Origin: Saccopteryx bilineata
Lineage: Eukaryota; Chordata; Mammalia; Chiroptera; Emballonuridae
Reading direction: 5' to 3'
Length of the DNA stretch: 64,000 nucleotides
Assembly (NCBI RefSeq): GCF_036850765.1
Contig: NC_089498.1
Location: 56,905,795 to 56,969,794 of the forward strand
Shown: positions 46,513-58,745 of the stretch, in pieces
How the letters are laid out: every line of letters begins with the position of its first letter
Position numbering within the stretch: the first letter of the stretch is position 1
Notes under the pieces: model-generated
What the model saw: only the letters and a program-made list of their open reading frames with translations
Told to the model about the DNA's origin: nothing
Database searches by the model: none
Translations under genes and position numbers: made by a program

Positions 46513-46880
46513 TGGCCCTGGCCAGTTGGCTCAGCAGTAGAATGTCAACCTGGCATGTGGAAGTCCCAGGTTTGATTCCCGGCCAGGGCACACAAAAGAA
46601 GCACCCATCTGCTTCTCCACCCTTCCTCCTCTTCTTCTTCTCTGTCTTTCTTCTTCTCCCGCTGCAGCCAGGGCTCCACTGAAGGAAAGTTAACCCATGC
46701 ACTGAGGATGGCTTTATGGCCTCCACCTCAGGTGCTAGAATGATTCTGGGTGCAACAGACCAATGCCCCAGAGGGGCTGAGCATCGCTCCCTGGTAGGCA
46801 TGCTGGGTGGATCCTGGTTGGGCGCATGTGAATGTCTGTCTGCCGCTCCCCACTTCTCACTTCAGAAAAATACCAAAATA
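46513..46880 (+). mobile_element. tRNA-derived SINE, family 3, diverged
   Basis: Head 'ggccctggccagttggctc', B-box 'ggtttgattcc', and the body is recognisable though altered ('ggctccactgaaggaaag'). It ends near 'cttcagaaaaataccaaaat' with an (ATA)n tail. Confidence 0.85.
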
Positions 46881-49379
46881 ATAATAATAATATTGTGTAA
46901 AATTTGCAAAAGACTCCTCATTTTCTCTGGATCCACTTCTTTTATTCATCATCTACTTGAAAGTGTGAATCTCTCCGTTATAGTTTTAGTACTTTTTTAT
47001 CCCTTCATTGTTTTTGCTGACTCAGACTCTTTTACATCTATTTTTTCATGCCTACTTTCTATATTTTTTCATGCCTACTTTTCATGACTATTTCTGAATA
47101 GTCTCCGCTCTAGTTGCAAACTGTACCCAGATGGGTTGCTTACCCATGTAACCCAAATCCTCCTCCATCAGAAATAACCAATTCCTTCCCTTTCCCTACA
47201 TATGAGTATGGGTACGTGCTGCTTGGTAGATAAGAATCCAGAATCCAGATACATCATGGACCGAACAACCCAGAAGAGAGAAAAGGATCGTTGAGATGCA
47301 AATAAGTAGAAAAAAAAAGGGTATTTCATTAAGCTGTAACAATAATAATCAAACTCAAAGCTTTAAAGCAGCAAATATTATTATTTCTTGCTCAGATTTT
47401 ATAGCCATCTTGTGTAGCATAGGGCTCTGCTTGACATTGTTTTTAATCAGGGATCCAGCCTGATGAAGCATCTACATTTGGAATTTCATCTCTTATCATA
47501 AATAGAGAAAGGAACAGTAATTACAGAGAAGTAACAGATGACACTTCAGCTTATCTTTTATTGAGAGTAAGGCACATGTCTGAACAGAGGAGCTCAGAAA
47601 TTCTATCCTACTATTTGTCTGAAATCTTAGTAAACAACCCTAATGATTACAGAATTTTAAACTAATTTAACAGAAAATATTTCATAAATTTTTACATTTA
47701 TTCCTTCAAAAAACTTGCCCACACTAGCTATAACTACTTTTATAATGACTAAATGGTCTCATATATCCTATTATAGAAACAAACCCAATGTTGATTATGC
47801 TAATAGATGCAATATATAACAATAATAGAATTAACACTTTTAGAAGAGGTTATTTACTTAGTATGTTTATTCATACATTCCTTTGTTTTTAATTTTTTTA
47901 AATTAAAATTCTTCAATTTCATCCTTGATATTAAAGTTTTCTCTGAAGTCGTTTACCATGCAAGGTAATATAAAGCACTCTTGAGACTTTGCCAAAGCTT
48001 GCCATTGAGATCTTCTGAAACTGCTCTAGATTTATATTGCTAACTTAGTAGAGGAGAACACTTATATTCAAAGCTGTTAATCATGTGCACTGTAGTATTA
48101 TGAAGGCATTTAATGTTTTTTTTTTTACTCTGTGGGATATTAGGTGTCATGTTAGCATACTTTGAACATTATTTTGAGTTCATGTTTTAATGCTCTTCTC
48201 TCCCCACCAATGTACACTTCCTTTGCTTATAACATAACCTCTGTGTGCCTGTTTTGTCTCTGGGGGAAATTACTGCATTGGAAGAAATACTGAGTTTCTA
48301 CTATGGGCTTCATTCCAGTAGATTTCAGACTCATCTACTTGACTTGATTGAATGTCATGAATGAATGAAAAATGGACTGAAGACACCATGAGTGGATGCT
48401 GAAAACTATTAAGACTAAGTATTGATAAAGAGCAATAACTGTGATATGACAAAGCTTCTCGATTTAGGATTCCTGAGTGTATCTAAGTTATGAGGAAATA
48501 CGGAATATAATAAAAGAGAAAGAAAATCAAAATACTTTTTAAAATATTATTTTAACAAAACAGTCATACAATAGAAAATTTTAAATGAGCACATTTATCA
48601 ATCTAGACTTGTCTCTGATAGTCTATGATCCAACATTATTTTGCCTTCATAGTTATACTTGATATTCCTGTCACTTAATTTCTTGTTATTACTTCTGAGT
48701 AATCAGGCTATAAACAAAGTCAGCTAAAACTTAAAAAATACTTGTAACTATTTCTCTTATAAGTCTAAAGGTAATAAATAGACAATTCAGGAGAGGGAAA
48801 AGCTGGAAAATAAAATGCTGCTCTTGTCCTCATCAAGTTCTCTTCTGGTATTTATCAAATACCAGGTGTTTTCTTTTTCTTCAGGTTGGACTCTCTCTTT
48901 GCCCATCTCCCACAAAAAATGACACTCCCGGTAAGCTTTTAGGATCTATTTTTTTCTCCTGCTTCCTGCAGATTCTATTTCCCCTCCCCAAAATATGTTT
49001 GAAAATCTAAATTACAATATATTGATGGTTGGTTCTATCTTCAGTTCTTTCTATACATTAATTTTACTAGGAATATTTGTAATTTTGGTCTAAATGTGAA
49101 AGGAATAAAAATATATTCAGTTGTGAATGACTATAATTCTCTGATTTCTAAGGACTGGGCTTCTTGCCCAGTTTCATGATGATTCTGAGTTACTTAGGAA
49201 TCAGGGAAAAAGTAATATTGAAGTTGGCAGAAGCTATTCAGACCTATTTAATATTTAGCTAAACCAGAGAACACAGAGACAGAGACAAAGAACTTCGGAC
49301 ATGTTTAGAGTAGAGCAGTTGTTGTGATATGTATATATGAAGCCACAGATAATTTTTCTTAGTTGATAACACTTTTTAC
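46881..49379. other. AT-rich spacer, no recognised feature
   Basis: 2.5 kb without named repeats. An imperfect short tandem duplication 'tttcatgcctact' lies at about 47047-47085. Frames are under 65 codons. Confidence 0.45.
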
Positions 49380-49650
49380 ATTTCTGTCAGCTGAGTGTGA
49401 AAGTTCCACTTGCTACACATCCCTGCCAAAACTTAGTGTTGTCAGTATCTCTAATTTTACCCATTTGGATGGATGTATACAGGTATAGTATTGTGACTTT
49501 AATTTGTGCTTTCTAGATTTTAATGAGGTTGAGTACCTTTTCTTATATTTATTGGTAATTGGTACAGTCTTTTTTGTGAAGTGCTACATCTTGTCTCTCA
49601 CTTATTATTAGAATGCCTCCTTTTTATTGATTTGTAGGCCTTTTTTTTTT
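49380..49650 (-). repeat. Ancient L1 fragment, minus
   Basis: Antisense of the L1 ORF2 end. Examples are 'ccacttgctacacatccctgcc', 'atggatgtatacaggtatag' and 'ttctagattttaatgaggttg'. Strongly diverged, an L1M-type relic by appearance. Confidence 0.55.
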
Positions 49651-49663
49651 TTTAAATAAAATG

Positions 49664-50834
49664 GCCCCTATTTATCCATGGGTTTTTTTTTTTCCCACAG
49701 CTTCAGTTACTGGCAGTCAACAAGGACTGAAAATATTAAATGGAAAATACCAGAAATAAATAATTTATAAATATTAAATTGGGCACTGTTGAGTGTAGCC
49801 TGATGAATTTTAGTTACTCCCAGGACGTGAGTCATCTCTTTGTCCAGTGTATCCTTGCTGTATATGCTCAGTAGCCCTCTAGATCAGTGATCCCCAACCT
49901 TTTTTGGGCCATGGACTGGTTTAATGTCAGAAAATATTTTCACGGACTAGCCTTTAGGGTGGGATGGATAAATATATCACATGACTGAGACAAGTGTCAA
50001 GAGTGAGTCTTGGATGTAACAGAGGGAATCTGGTCATTTTTTAAAAATAAAACATTATTCAGACTTAAATATAAATAAAATGGAAATAATGTAAGTTATT
50101 TATTCTTTCTCTGCAGACTAGTACCAAATGACCCACAGACTGGTACCAGTCCACGGTTCGGGGTCTAGATTGCCAGGTCAACTATGTGGCATGGTATTGC
50201 AGTGCTTGTGTTCAAGTAACTCTTATTTATAATAGCTCCCAAGCATAAGCGTAAACATGCTGGCAATTCAGGTATGCCAAAGAAAAGCCTAAAATGATTC
50301 CTTTAAATGAAAAGGTGAAAGTGTTTCACTTAAAAAAAGAAAAAATAATATGCTGAGGTTGCTAAGTAAGATCTATGGTAAGAATAAATCTTCTATCTGT
50401 AAAATAAATTTGTGCTAATTTTGCTGTGGCACCTGAAACTGCAAAAGTTATGGCCACAGTGTGCGATAAGTGCTTAGTTAAAATGGGGAGGCACTACATT
50501 TGTGGGTGAAAGTCATAAACATAAAACATGTTCTGATTGACAGCAGCATGTTGTGTCAGACAGCATCAGGAACATACAAAGACTTTAGCAAGGGATCTCC
50601 TGCAATGAGTGACCACATTCACATAACTTTTATTGCAAGATATTACTAGAATAGTTCTATTTTATTATTATTTAATCTCTTACTGCTTCTAATTTATACA
50701 TTAAACATTATCATAGATATGTGTGTATACAAAAAAAAGAAGAATATATAATGTTTGGTACTATATGTAGTTTTCAAACAATCACTTGGAGTCTTAGAAC
50801 ATATCTCCCACGAATACAGAGAGATCGTAGTACT
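49664..50834 (+). mobile_element. Ancient Tigger-type DNA transposon, internally reduced
   Basis: The left part ('cttcagttactggcagtcaac', 'aaatattaaatggaaaatacc'), the coding-derived middle ('caagcataagcgtaaacatg', 'gctgaggttgctaagtaagat') and the right terminus ('tggagtcttagaacatatctcc') match the layout of a Tigger2-like pogo-clade element as I recall it. A hAT MITE splits it at 49885-50162. The transposase frame is destroyed. It is not the same family as the composite at 56027. Confidence 0.65.
49885..50162. mobile_element. hAT-type MITE inside the ancient Tigger
   Basis: The left end 'cagtgatccccaacc' is followed by sequence that is the reverse complement of the MITE at 14842-15138, for example 'gtctgtgggtcatttggtac' in reverse. 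Flanks 'ctctagat' (49877-49884) and 'gtctagat' (50163-50170) are a one-mismatch 8-bp duplication. The last few bases of the right terminus are lost. Confidence 0.8.
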
Positions 50835-52055
50835 CTTGATATTGGTCTTTTGTAAATTATGGTCAATATTACAAAGATATTGTCTAATTGTTTTAACTTA
50901 TCTTTTCATTCCCCTAATTATGTCTTTTGATGAATAGAAGTTTTTAATTTTATGTAGTACATTTTATCATTCATTTTATTTATAATTATTATCTTTTATA
51001 TACTGTTTGGAAAATCATTATATATCCCAAAGTTATAAAAATCTTTTAAATTAAAAAAATTAATATAAAAAGCATAATTTTTTAAATTTTTATTAATTTT
51101 TAATTTATTGCGCTTACATGATTCAAATATCTTATTAAATATAACTCCCTCACCCCCCACCTTGTGTCCCTTTTTATACCACTTTGCACCCCTCCCCCTA
51201 ACTCCCTCCCCCTTCCCTCTACAATTAGCTGTCCTGTTATCTATATCTCAGTGTTATGTATATATTATAATAGTTTCACAAATCCCTTTTCCTTCTCTGA
51301 TCCCATCCTCTCATCCCCTTTCCCTCTGACAGCTGTCCCTCTCATCCCTGTGACCTCACCTCTGCCTCTATTCCGTTCCTCAGTTCACTTTGTTCCTTAG
51401 ATTCCATATATATGTGAGATCATATGATATTTTTCTTTCTCTACCTGGCTTATTTCACTTAGCATAATAATCTTCAGGTTCATCCATGCTGTCACTATAG
51501 ATAAGATTTCTTTCTTTTCCACAGCTATGTAGTACTCCATTGTGTATATGTACCCCTGCTTTTTAATCCACTTGTCCACTGTTGGACACTTGGAGTGTTT
51601 CCAGATCTTGGTTGTTGTAAACAATGCTGCAATAAACATGGGTTGCATATTGTCTTTTGAATCAGTGATTTGGTATTCTTAGGATATCTTCCTAAAAGTG
51701 GGATAGCTGGGTCAAAAGGCAATTCCATTTTTAACTTTTTGAGGAAACCCCATACAGTTCTCCACAGTGGCTACACTGCATTCCCACCAGCAGTGCAGAA
51801 AGGTTCCCTTTTCTCCACATCCTCTCCAGCACTTATTCTGTGTTGTTTTGTTAATGAGCGCCATTTTGACAGATGTGAGGTGATATCTCATTGTGGTTTT
51901 AATTTGCATTTCTCTGATGATTAGTGACATTGAACATTTTTCTTATGCCTATTGGTCATTTGTATGTCCTCTGTGGAGAAGAGTCTATTCAGTTCTTTTG
52001 CCCATTTTTAATTGGATTGTTTACTTTCTTTGTGTGAGTTTTAGAAGTTTTTTTT

Positions 52056-52230
52056 TCTAATTATTTAATCTATTTTTAGAGAGAGGGAGAGGAGAGAGAG
52101 AAAGAAAGGGGGGAGGAGCAGGAAGCATCAACTCCTATATGTGCCTTGACCAGGCAAGCCCAGGGTCTTGAACTGGCAACCTCAGAGCTCCAGGTCGATG
52201 CTCTATCCACTGTGCCACCACAGGTCAGGG
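52056..52230 (-). mobile_element. tRNA-derived SINE, family 2, minus, inside L1-C ORF2
   Basis: The antisense GA-rich tail (52078-52120) is followed by 'gccttgaccaggcaagccc', B-box antisense 'cttgaactggcaacc', and the head reversed '..ccaccacaggtcaggg'. Flanks 'ttagaagttttttt' and 'tagaaattttttta' suggest the target duplication. Confidence 0.85.
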
Positions 52231-55200
52231 TAGAAATTTTTTTATAAAATTTGGTTATTAACCCCTTATCAGACATATTAACAAATATATTCTCCCATTG
52301 TGTGGGTTATCTTTTTATTTTGTTTATGATGTCTTTTGCATGCAAATTTTTTTAGCTTGATATAGTCCTATTTGTTCATCTTATTCTTTATTTCATTTGC
52401 CCATGGAGATAAATCAGCAAAAATAATGCTCCGAGAGATATCAGAGAGTTTACTGCCTATGTTTTCTTCCAAGATGTTTATGGTTTCACAAATTACATTT
52501 AAGTCTTTTATACATTTTCAGTTTATTTTTGTGAATGGTGTAAGTTGCTGGTCTAGTTTCATTTTTTTGCATATATCTGTCCACTTTTCACAACACCATT
52601 TAATAAAGAGACTGTTTTTACTCCATTGTATGTTGTTACCTCCTTTGTCAAAATTGACCATAAAGGCATGGGTTTATTTCTGAGTTCTCTGTTCTATTCC
52701 ATTTATCTATATGCCTGTTCATATGCCAGTACCAAGCTGTTTTGAGTACAATGGCATTGTAGATGAAGTGTGTGATAACTCCAACCTTGATCTTCATTTT
52801 TAAGATTACTGAGGCTATTCAGGTTTTATTTTGGTTCCATATAAACTTTTGGAATATTTGTTCTATATCTTTGAAGTATGCAATTAGTATTTTAATAGGA
52901 ATTGCATTGAATTTATAAATTGCTTTGAGTAATATAGACATTTTAATGATGTTTATTCTTCCTATCCATGAACACGGTATATGCTTCCACTTGTTTGTAT
53001 CTTCCTTGATTTCTTTTATCAATGTTTTATAAATTTCTGAGTACAATTTTTTTACCTCCTTGGTGAAATTTACTCCTAGGTACTTTATTTTTTGTTGTTG
53101 TTTGTTGCAATAGTAAAGGGGATTGTTTATTTTCTCCTTCAGACAGTTTATTGTTGGTGTATAAAAATGTCACTAATTTCTGAATATTAATTTCATATCT
53201 TGCCACCTTGCTGAATTTATTTATCGGGTCTAATACTTTTTTGACTGAGACTTTAGGTTTTCTATGTACAGTATCATGTCATCAGCAAAAAATGATAGTT
53301 TTACTTCTTCTTTGCAATTTGGATGCCTTTTATTTCTTCTTTTTGTCTGATTGCTGTGGCTAGGACTTCCAGAACTATGTTGCATAAGAGTGGTGAAAGG
53401 GAGCACACTTGCCTTGTTCCTGATTTTAAGGGGATTGATTTTAATTTTTGCCCATTGAATATGATGTTGGCCATGGGCTTGTCATAGATGGCCTTTATCA
53501 TGTTAAGGTATGTTTCTTATATTCCCACTTTGCTCAGTGTTTTGATCATAAATGAGTGCTGGATTTTATCAAATGCTTTTTCTGCATCTATTGATGTTAT
53601 CAGCGATATTTATCATTATTTTTGTTTATGTGATGAATCACATTTATTGATCTATGAATATTGTACCAGCCTTTGCCTCCCCTGAATAAATCCCACTTGA
53701 TCATGATGTGTGATTTTTTTTATGTATTGCTGGATCCTGTTTGCTAATATTTTCTTGAAAATTTTAGCATCTAAGTTCATTAGGGATATTGTCTTATAAT
53801 TTTCTTTCTTTGTAATGTCTTTACCTGGTTTTGGAATGAGGATAATGCTTGCTTCATAAAAGGAGCTAGGAAGTCTTCCTTCCTCTTGAAACTTTTGAAA
53901 TAGCTTAAGAAGAATAAGTGTTAGTTATTCTTTGAATATTGGGTAAAATTTGCCTGTGAAGCCAGCTGATCCAGGATATTTGTTTCCTGGAGTTTTTTTT
54001 ACAACTGTTTCAATTTTATTTGTTGTATTTGATCTGTTTAGGTTTTCTTATTGTTACAGATTGAGTTTTGGAAGATTATGTTCTTAGGAATTTATCCATT
54101 TCACCTAGGTTGTCCAATTTTTTGTCATACAAATCTTCACAGAATTTTCTTACAATCCTTTGTATTTCTGTGGTATTATTTGTTACTTCTCCACTTTCAT
54201 TTCTAATTTTATTTATATAAGTTCTCTCTTTTTCTTGATGAGTCTGGTTAAAGGTTCATCAATCTTATTTACCTTTTCAAAAAAACCAGCTCTTGGCTTC
54301 ATTAATTTTCTGTATTTTTTTTTTAGCCTCTATGTCATTTATTTCTGCTCTGATTTTTATTATTTCCTTTCTTCTACTTCCTCTGGCCTTTATTTGTTGG
54401 TCTTTTTACAGTTCTTTTAGATGCAGGGTCTAGTTGTTTATTTGAGCTTTTTCTTACTTGTTAAGGTATGCTTATAATGCTATAAACTTCTCTCTCTGGA
54501 CTGCTTTTGCTGTGTCTAAAAACTTTTGAGTTGTTTTATTGTTTTATGTTTATTTTTATTTGTTTCAAATTTTTTTATTTTTTCCTTGATCTCATTGTTA
54601 TCCCATTTGTTACTTAATAACATGCTATTTAGCTTCCAAGTGTTTGAATATATTTCAGTTTTTTTATTATAGTTGATTTCTAGTTTTATGCCATTGTGAT
54701 CAGAGAAGATGGTTGATATGATTTCAATCTTCTTAAATTTATTGAGACTTGTTCTGTGTCCTAACATGTGGTCTATCCTAGAGAATGTACCATGAACACT
54801 TGAAAAGAATGTATATTTTGCTGCTTTGGGGTGAAGGGATCTGAAGATATCTATTAAATATCAGTTCGAGTGTGTCATTTAAAGCCAGTTACTTTGTTAA
54901 TTTTCTTTCTGGAGAATCTATCCATTGATGTTAATGGGGTATTAAAATCCCCTACTATTATAATATTACTATTGATCTCACCCTTTATATGCATCCAAAT
55001 CTGCTTTATATATTTAGGTGCTCCTATATTAGGTGCATAGATATTTACAATGGTTATATCCTCCTGTTGGATTGCTCCCTTTATAATTATGTAGTGACCT
55101 TCTTTATCCTTTACTACAGCCCTTCTTTTAAAGTCTATTTTGTCAGATATAAGTATTGCTAACCCAGCTTTTTTTTTATTTCCATTTGCATGAAATACTG

Positions 55201-55346
55201 TTTTGCATCTTTTCACTTTTAGTCTATGTGTATATTTTGTTCTGAGATGGGTCTCTTGTAGACAGCATATGTATGGGTCTTGTTTTCTTATCCATGCAGC
55301 TATCTTATGCCTTTTTATTGGAGCACTTAGTCCATTTACATTTAAG

Positions 55347-55378
<32 letters not shown>

Positions 55379-55379
<1 letters not shown>

Positions 55380-55767
55380 TTTTGCTATTTTCTGAAGCTG
55401 GAAACAGGGAGAGACAGTCAGACAGACTCCCGCATGCACCCGATCGGGATCCACCCGGCACACCCACCAGGGGCGATGCTCTGCCCACCAGGGGGCGATG
55501 CTCTGCCCCTCCGGGGCATCGCTCTGCCGCGACCAGAGCCACTCTAGCGCCTGGGGCAGAGGCCAAGGAGCCATCCCCAGCGCCCGGGGCCATCTTTGCT
55601 CCAATGGAGCCTTGGCTGCGGGAGGGGAAGAGAGAGACAGAGAGGAAGGCGCGGCGGAGGGGTGGAGAAGCAGATGGGCGCTTCTCCTGTGTGCCCTGGC
55701 CAGGAATCGAACCCGGGTCCTCCGCACGCTAGGCCGATGCTCTACCGCTGAGCCAACCGGCCAGGGC
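55379..55767 (-). mobile_element. tRNA-derived SINE, family 3, minus, inside L1-C ORF2 start
   Basis: Full-length reverse copy ending in '..aaccggccagggc' with antisense B-box 'ggaatcgaacccgg'. Duplicated 'aaggttattatt' text lies at about 55346 (left) and 55770 (right), and (ATT)n follows on the left as tail. Well preserved. Confidence 0.92.
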
Positions 55768-56301
55768 CCTAAGGTTATTATTGATATGTAGTTGTTTATT
55801 GCCATTTTAATCTCAAAATCTACAATCCTCTTTTTTCTCCATTTTTTTTCCTTTGCTCTTTTTACAGCAGGCCCCTTAACATTTCTTTCAGTACTGGGTT
55901 TGGTGTAATGAATTCCTTGAGTTTCTTTTGGTGTGAAAAGCTTTTTATTTCTCTTTCAATTATTAATGATACTTGCTGAATAAAGAAGTTTTGGTTGTAG
56001 TTTCTTGTTTTGCATCACTTTAAATACAGTGGTACCTTGAGATACAAGCAGACAAACATACAAATTTTTTAAGATAAGAGCTGCAACTTGGTCCATATTT
56101 TTGTTTGAGATCCGAACAAAATTCTGAGATATGAGTCGTAATTCGGGAAGCTGCCGCTAGTTGGCACGTTGGCATATGGGTCCAGTATCAGCAGTACAAC
56201 ACCAGCATCTCATTCTTTCTCACATGTTATCCACATAATCAAGTCGAATCTTGTGCACTGTACTCATTCTTGCATCATTTTTGCAATTTTACTAACTTTT
56301 T

Positions 56302-58374
56302 TTGTGTGCTATCATGTGGCTGAAAAAAGTGAGTGTAAAGGACAGTGGTGAGAAAAAAAAAAGAATGATGTCAACAGAAGTAAAGCAAGAAATAATAAAA
56401 AAAACACATGAGCATGGTGTACAAGTAATTAAACTGGCAAGGCTGCACAACTGCAATACCACTACAATTTGTACCATCCTTAAACAAAAGGATGCCATCA
56501 AAAGTGCAAATCCAGCCCTGGCCGGTTGGCTCAGCAGTAGAGCGTTGGCCTGGCATGCAGGAGTCCTGGGTTCGATTCCCAGCCAGGGCACACAGGAGAG
56601 GCGCTCATTTGCTTCTCCACCCCTCCCCCTCTCCTTCCTCTCTGTCTCTCTCTTCCCCTCTCGCAGCGAGGCTCCATTGGAGCAAAGATGGTCCGGGCAC
56701 TGGGGATGGCTCTGTGGCCCCTGCCTCAGGCACTAGAACGACTCTGGATGCAACAGAGTGATGCCCCAGAGGGGCAAAGCATCACCCCCTTGTGGGCATG
56801 CTGGGTGGATCTCGGTCGGGCGCATGTGGGAGTCTGTCTGACTGCCTCCCCATTTCCAGCTTTGGAAAAAATGAAAAAAAACAACAACAAAAAACCCAAA
56901 AAAACAAAAGCACAAATCTAGCAAAAGGAACTACAATTCTGTCCCAACTAAGGACAAATATCTATGAAGAAATGGAGAAGCTTCTTCTGGTGTGGGTGAA
57001 AGAGAAAGAGCTGGCAGGAGATACAGTGACAGAGACTGTAATATGCAAAAAGGCACATATTCTTTATGGCAACTTGAAGAAGAAATAATCATTAACCTCA
57101 AAAGAGGCAGCAGAAGATGTGTTTAAGGCAAGGCATGGCTTGTTTGAAAATTTCAAGAAGAGATCTGGCATCCACTCGGTGGTGAGGCATGGTGAAGCTG
57201 CGAGTGCTGACTTTAAAGAAGCTGAGAGTACATCGCACGTTTTGCTGCACTCATCGCAATGGAAGGCTACATCCCCCAACAAGTACTCAACTGTGATGAA
57301 ACAGGACTGTTTTGGAAAAAAATACCCCAGAGGACTTTCATCACCACAGAGGAGAAGAAGCTGCCAGGCCATAAACTCATGAAGGACCATCAGACACTTG
57401 AATTGTGTGCAAATGGTAATGGTGACTGTAAAGTAAAGCCACTGCTAGTGTTTCATTCCAAAAATTCTTGAGCCTTTAAGACTCACAAGATTCTTAAAGA
57501 AAAACTGTAGGTTATGTGGCATGCTAATGCTAGGGGATGGCTTACACAGCAGTTTTTTATTGAATGGGTAAATCTCATCTTTGGTTCTGCAGTGAAGAAA
57601 TATCTTCAAGAAAATAAACTCCCAATGAAAGCATTACTAAACCTTGGTAATGCTCCAGCCCACCCACCTGGTCTTGAACTCATTCTCGATGAGTTCAAAT
57701 TTGTGAAAGTCCTCTACCTCCCACCCAACACGAATTCAATCTTGCAACCTATGGATCAGCAGGTCATTTCCAACTTTAAAAATCTTTACACAAAGCACTT
57801 GTTCCGCCGTTGCTTTCAGGTGACTGAGAATACAATTCTAACCCTTCAAGATTTTTGGAAAGATTACACAACATCGTGATATGCTTACACATTATTGACT
57901 TGGCATGGCAAGAGGTTACAAGAAGAACCTTGAACTCAGCATAGAAAAAGTTATTGCCTGATGTTGTTGCAGACAGGGACTTTGAAAGATTCGAACTAGT
58001 GACCAAGACCGAGGTAGAAGCGTTGGAGGAGATTGTGTCCCTCAGAAAGTCGATGGGTCTGGAAGTAGATGAGGGTGACGTAAACAAGCTTGTTGAGGAA
58101 CATGAGGAGGAATTCTCAACTGAAGAGTTGAAGGAGCTACAGATGATGCAACATATGAAGCTTCTGCAAGAGATTAGTAGTGAGGTGGAGGTAGAGTTGG
58201 AGGAAGTGATTTCTACAAGTGAAATTAAAGACATGCTGGCAATGTGGGAGAAGCTTTCAAGTTTCATTGAAAAGAAACACCCAGAAAAAATTTCAACTGG
58301 CCGTGCTTCAGCACTTTTTAATAGTACTTGTTTGTCACATTTTCGTCAGACAAAAGCAAACCTCTTTGAATAGA
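56302..58374 (+). pseudogene. Tigger (pogo-clade) transposase, copy 1, broken
   Basis: This is a cut-and-paste transposase of the Tc1/mariner superfamily, pogo/CENP-B-like. The N-terminal helix-turn-helix region starts near 'KKKRMMSTEVKQEIIKK' (about 56350). It is split by the SINE at 56515-56904 and resumes 'TTILSQLRTNIYEEMEK' (56932 on). The DDE domain shows the first Asp in 'NCDETGLFWKK' (57295-57297) and a glycine where the second Asp should be ('LNLGNAPAH', codon 57646-57648). The third Asp is in 'QPMDQQVISNF' (57754-57756). An acidic C-terminus follows to about 58374. Frameshifts and stops lie at about 57087, 57470, 57510 and 57879. It is inactive from both the frame breaks and the lost catalytic residue. 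Confidence 0.85.
56515..56904 (+). mobile_element. tRNA-derived SINE, family 3, inside Tigger copy 1
   Basis: Head 'gccctggccggttggctcag' with B-box 'ggttcgattcc' and the family body. It has an A-rich tail with CAA repeats. Duplications 'aaaagtgcaaatc' (about 56500) and 'aaaagcacaaatc' (about 56905) flank it, and the transposase sequence resumes after it. Confidence 0.92.
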
Positions 58375-58595
58375 TTTTTATTCAAAAATCCTGCAAGTGA
58401 ATGTGCCAAAAGTGCAGCCATAAAGGCAAAAACAGGTGATGATTAAATGAAAAATACGTAGGTTAAGTTAGGTTAAGTTTAAAGTTAAGAAAGTGCATTT
58501 TTTTACAATTAAGTTTTTGTGGTATTGTTTTAAGTAAAGAAAGTGCAGTTTTAGTTTTTTTTAATGTAAAGAAAATGCAGTTTCAGTTTATATTT

Positions 58596-58745
58596 AGTGT
58601 TAAGAAAATGGGTTTACATGTTTACAGTGCCTGCATCCCTTCCTCCCTCCCTCCTCCTCTGCCATTCACCTCCGTTAGCCACACTCATCTATCTCCAAGG
58701 TAAGAATACAGTACTAAATAATACTTCCTTTTTTTATTTTATATA
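58596..58745 (+). repeat. 3'UTR arm of Tigger copy 1 (inverted-repeat arm)
   Basis: Text such as 'acagtgcctgcatcccttcc' and 'ccaaggtaagaatacagtac' recurs in reverse complement at about 58960-59085 in copy 2. The arm stops at 58745, where copy 2's 3' terminus begins after a TA. The last ~215 bases expected of copy 1 are absent. Confidence 0.82.

Larger units (their letters stand above)
51410..55805 (-). pseudogene. L1 ORF2: L1-C ORF2, broken and interrupted
   Basis: The start codon is at 55805 ('MAINNYISIITL'). A family-3 SINE follows within the first ~15 codons (55379-55767). Endonuclease pieces are at 55216-54875 ('[12 protein letters not shown]') and 54767-54516, where 'SDHNGIKLE' keeps the catalytic Asp-His. 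The RT region includes '[12 protein letters not shown]' (about 53400) and 'FADD' (53289-53278). C-terminal fragments lie at 53046-52819 and 51930-51397 (cysteine-containing '[13 protein letters not shown]'). A family-2 SINE lies at 52056-52230. Many stops. Confidence 0.88.
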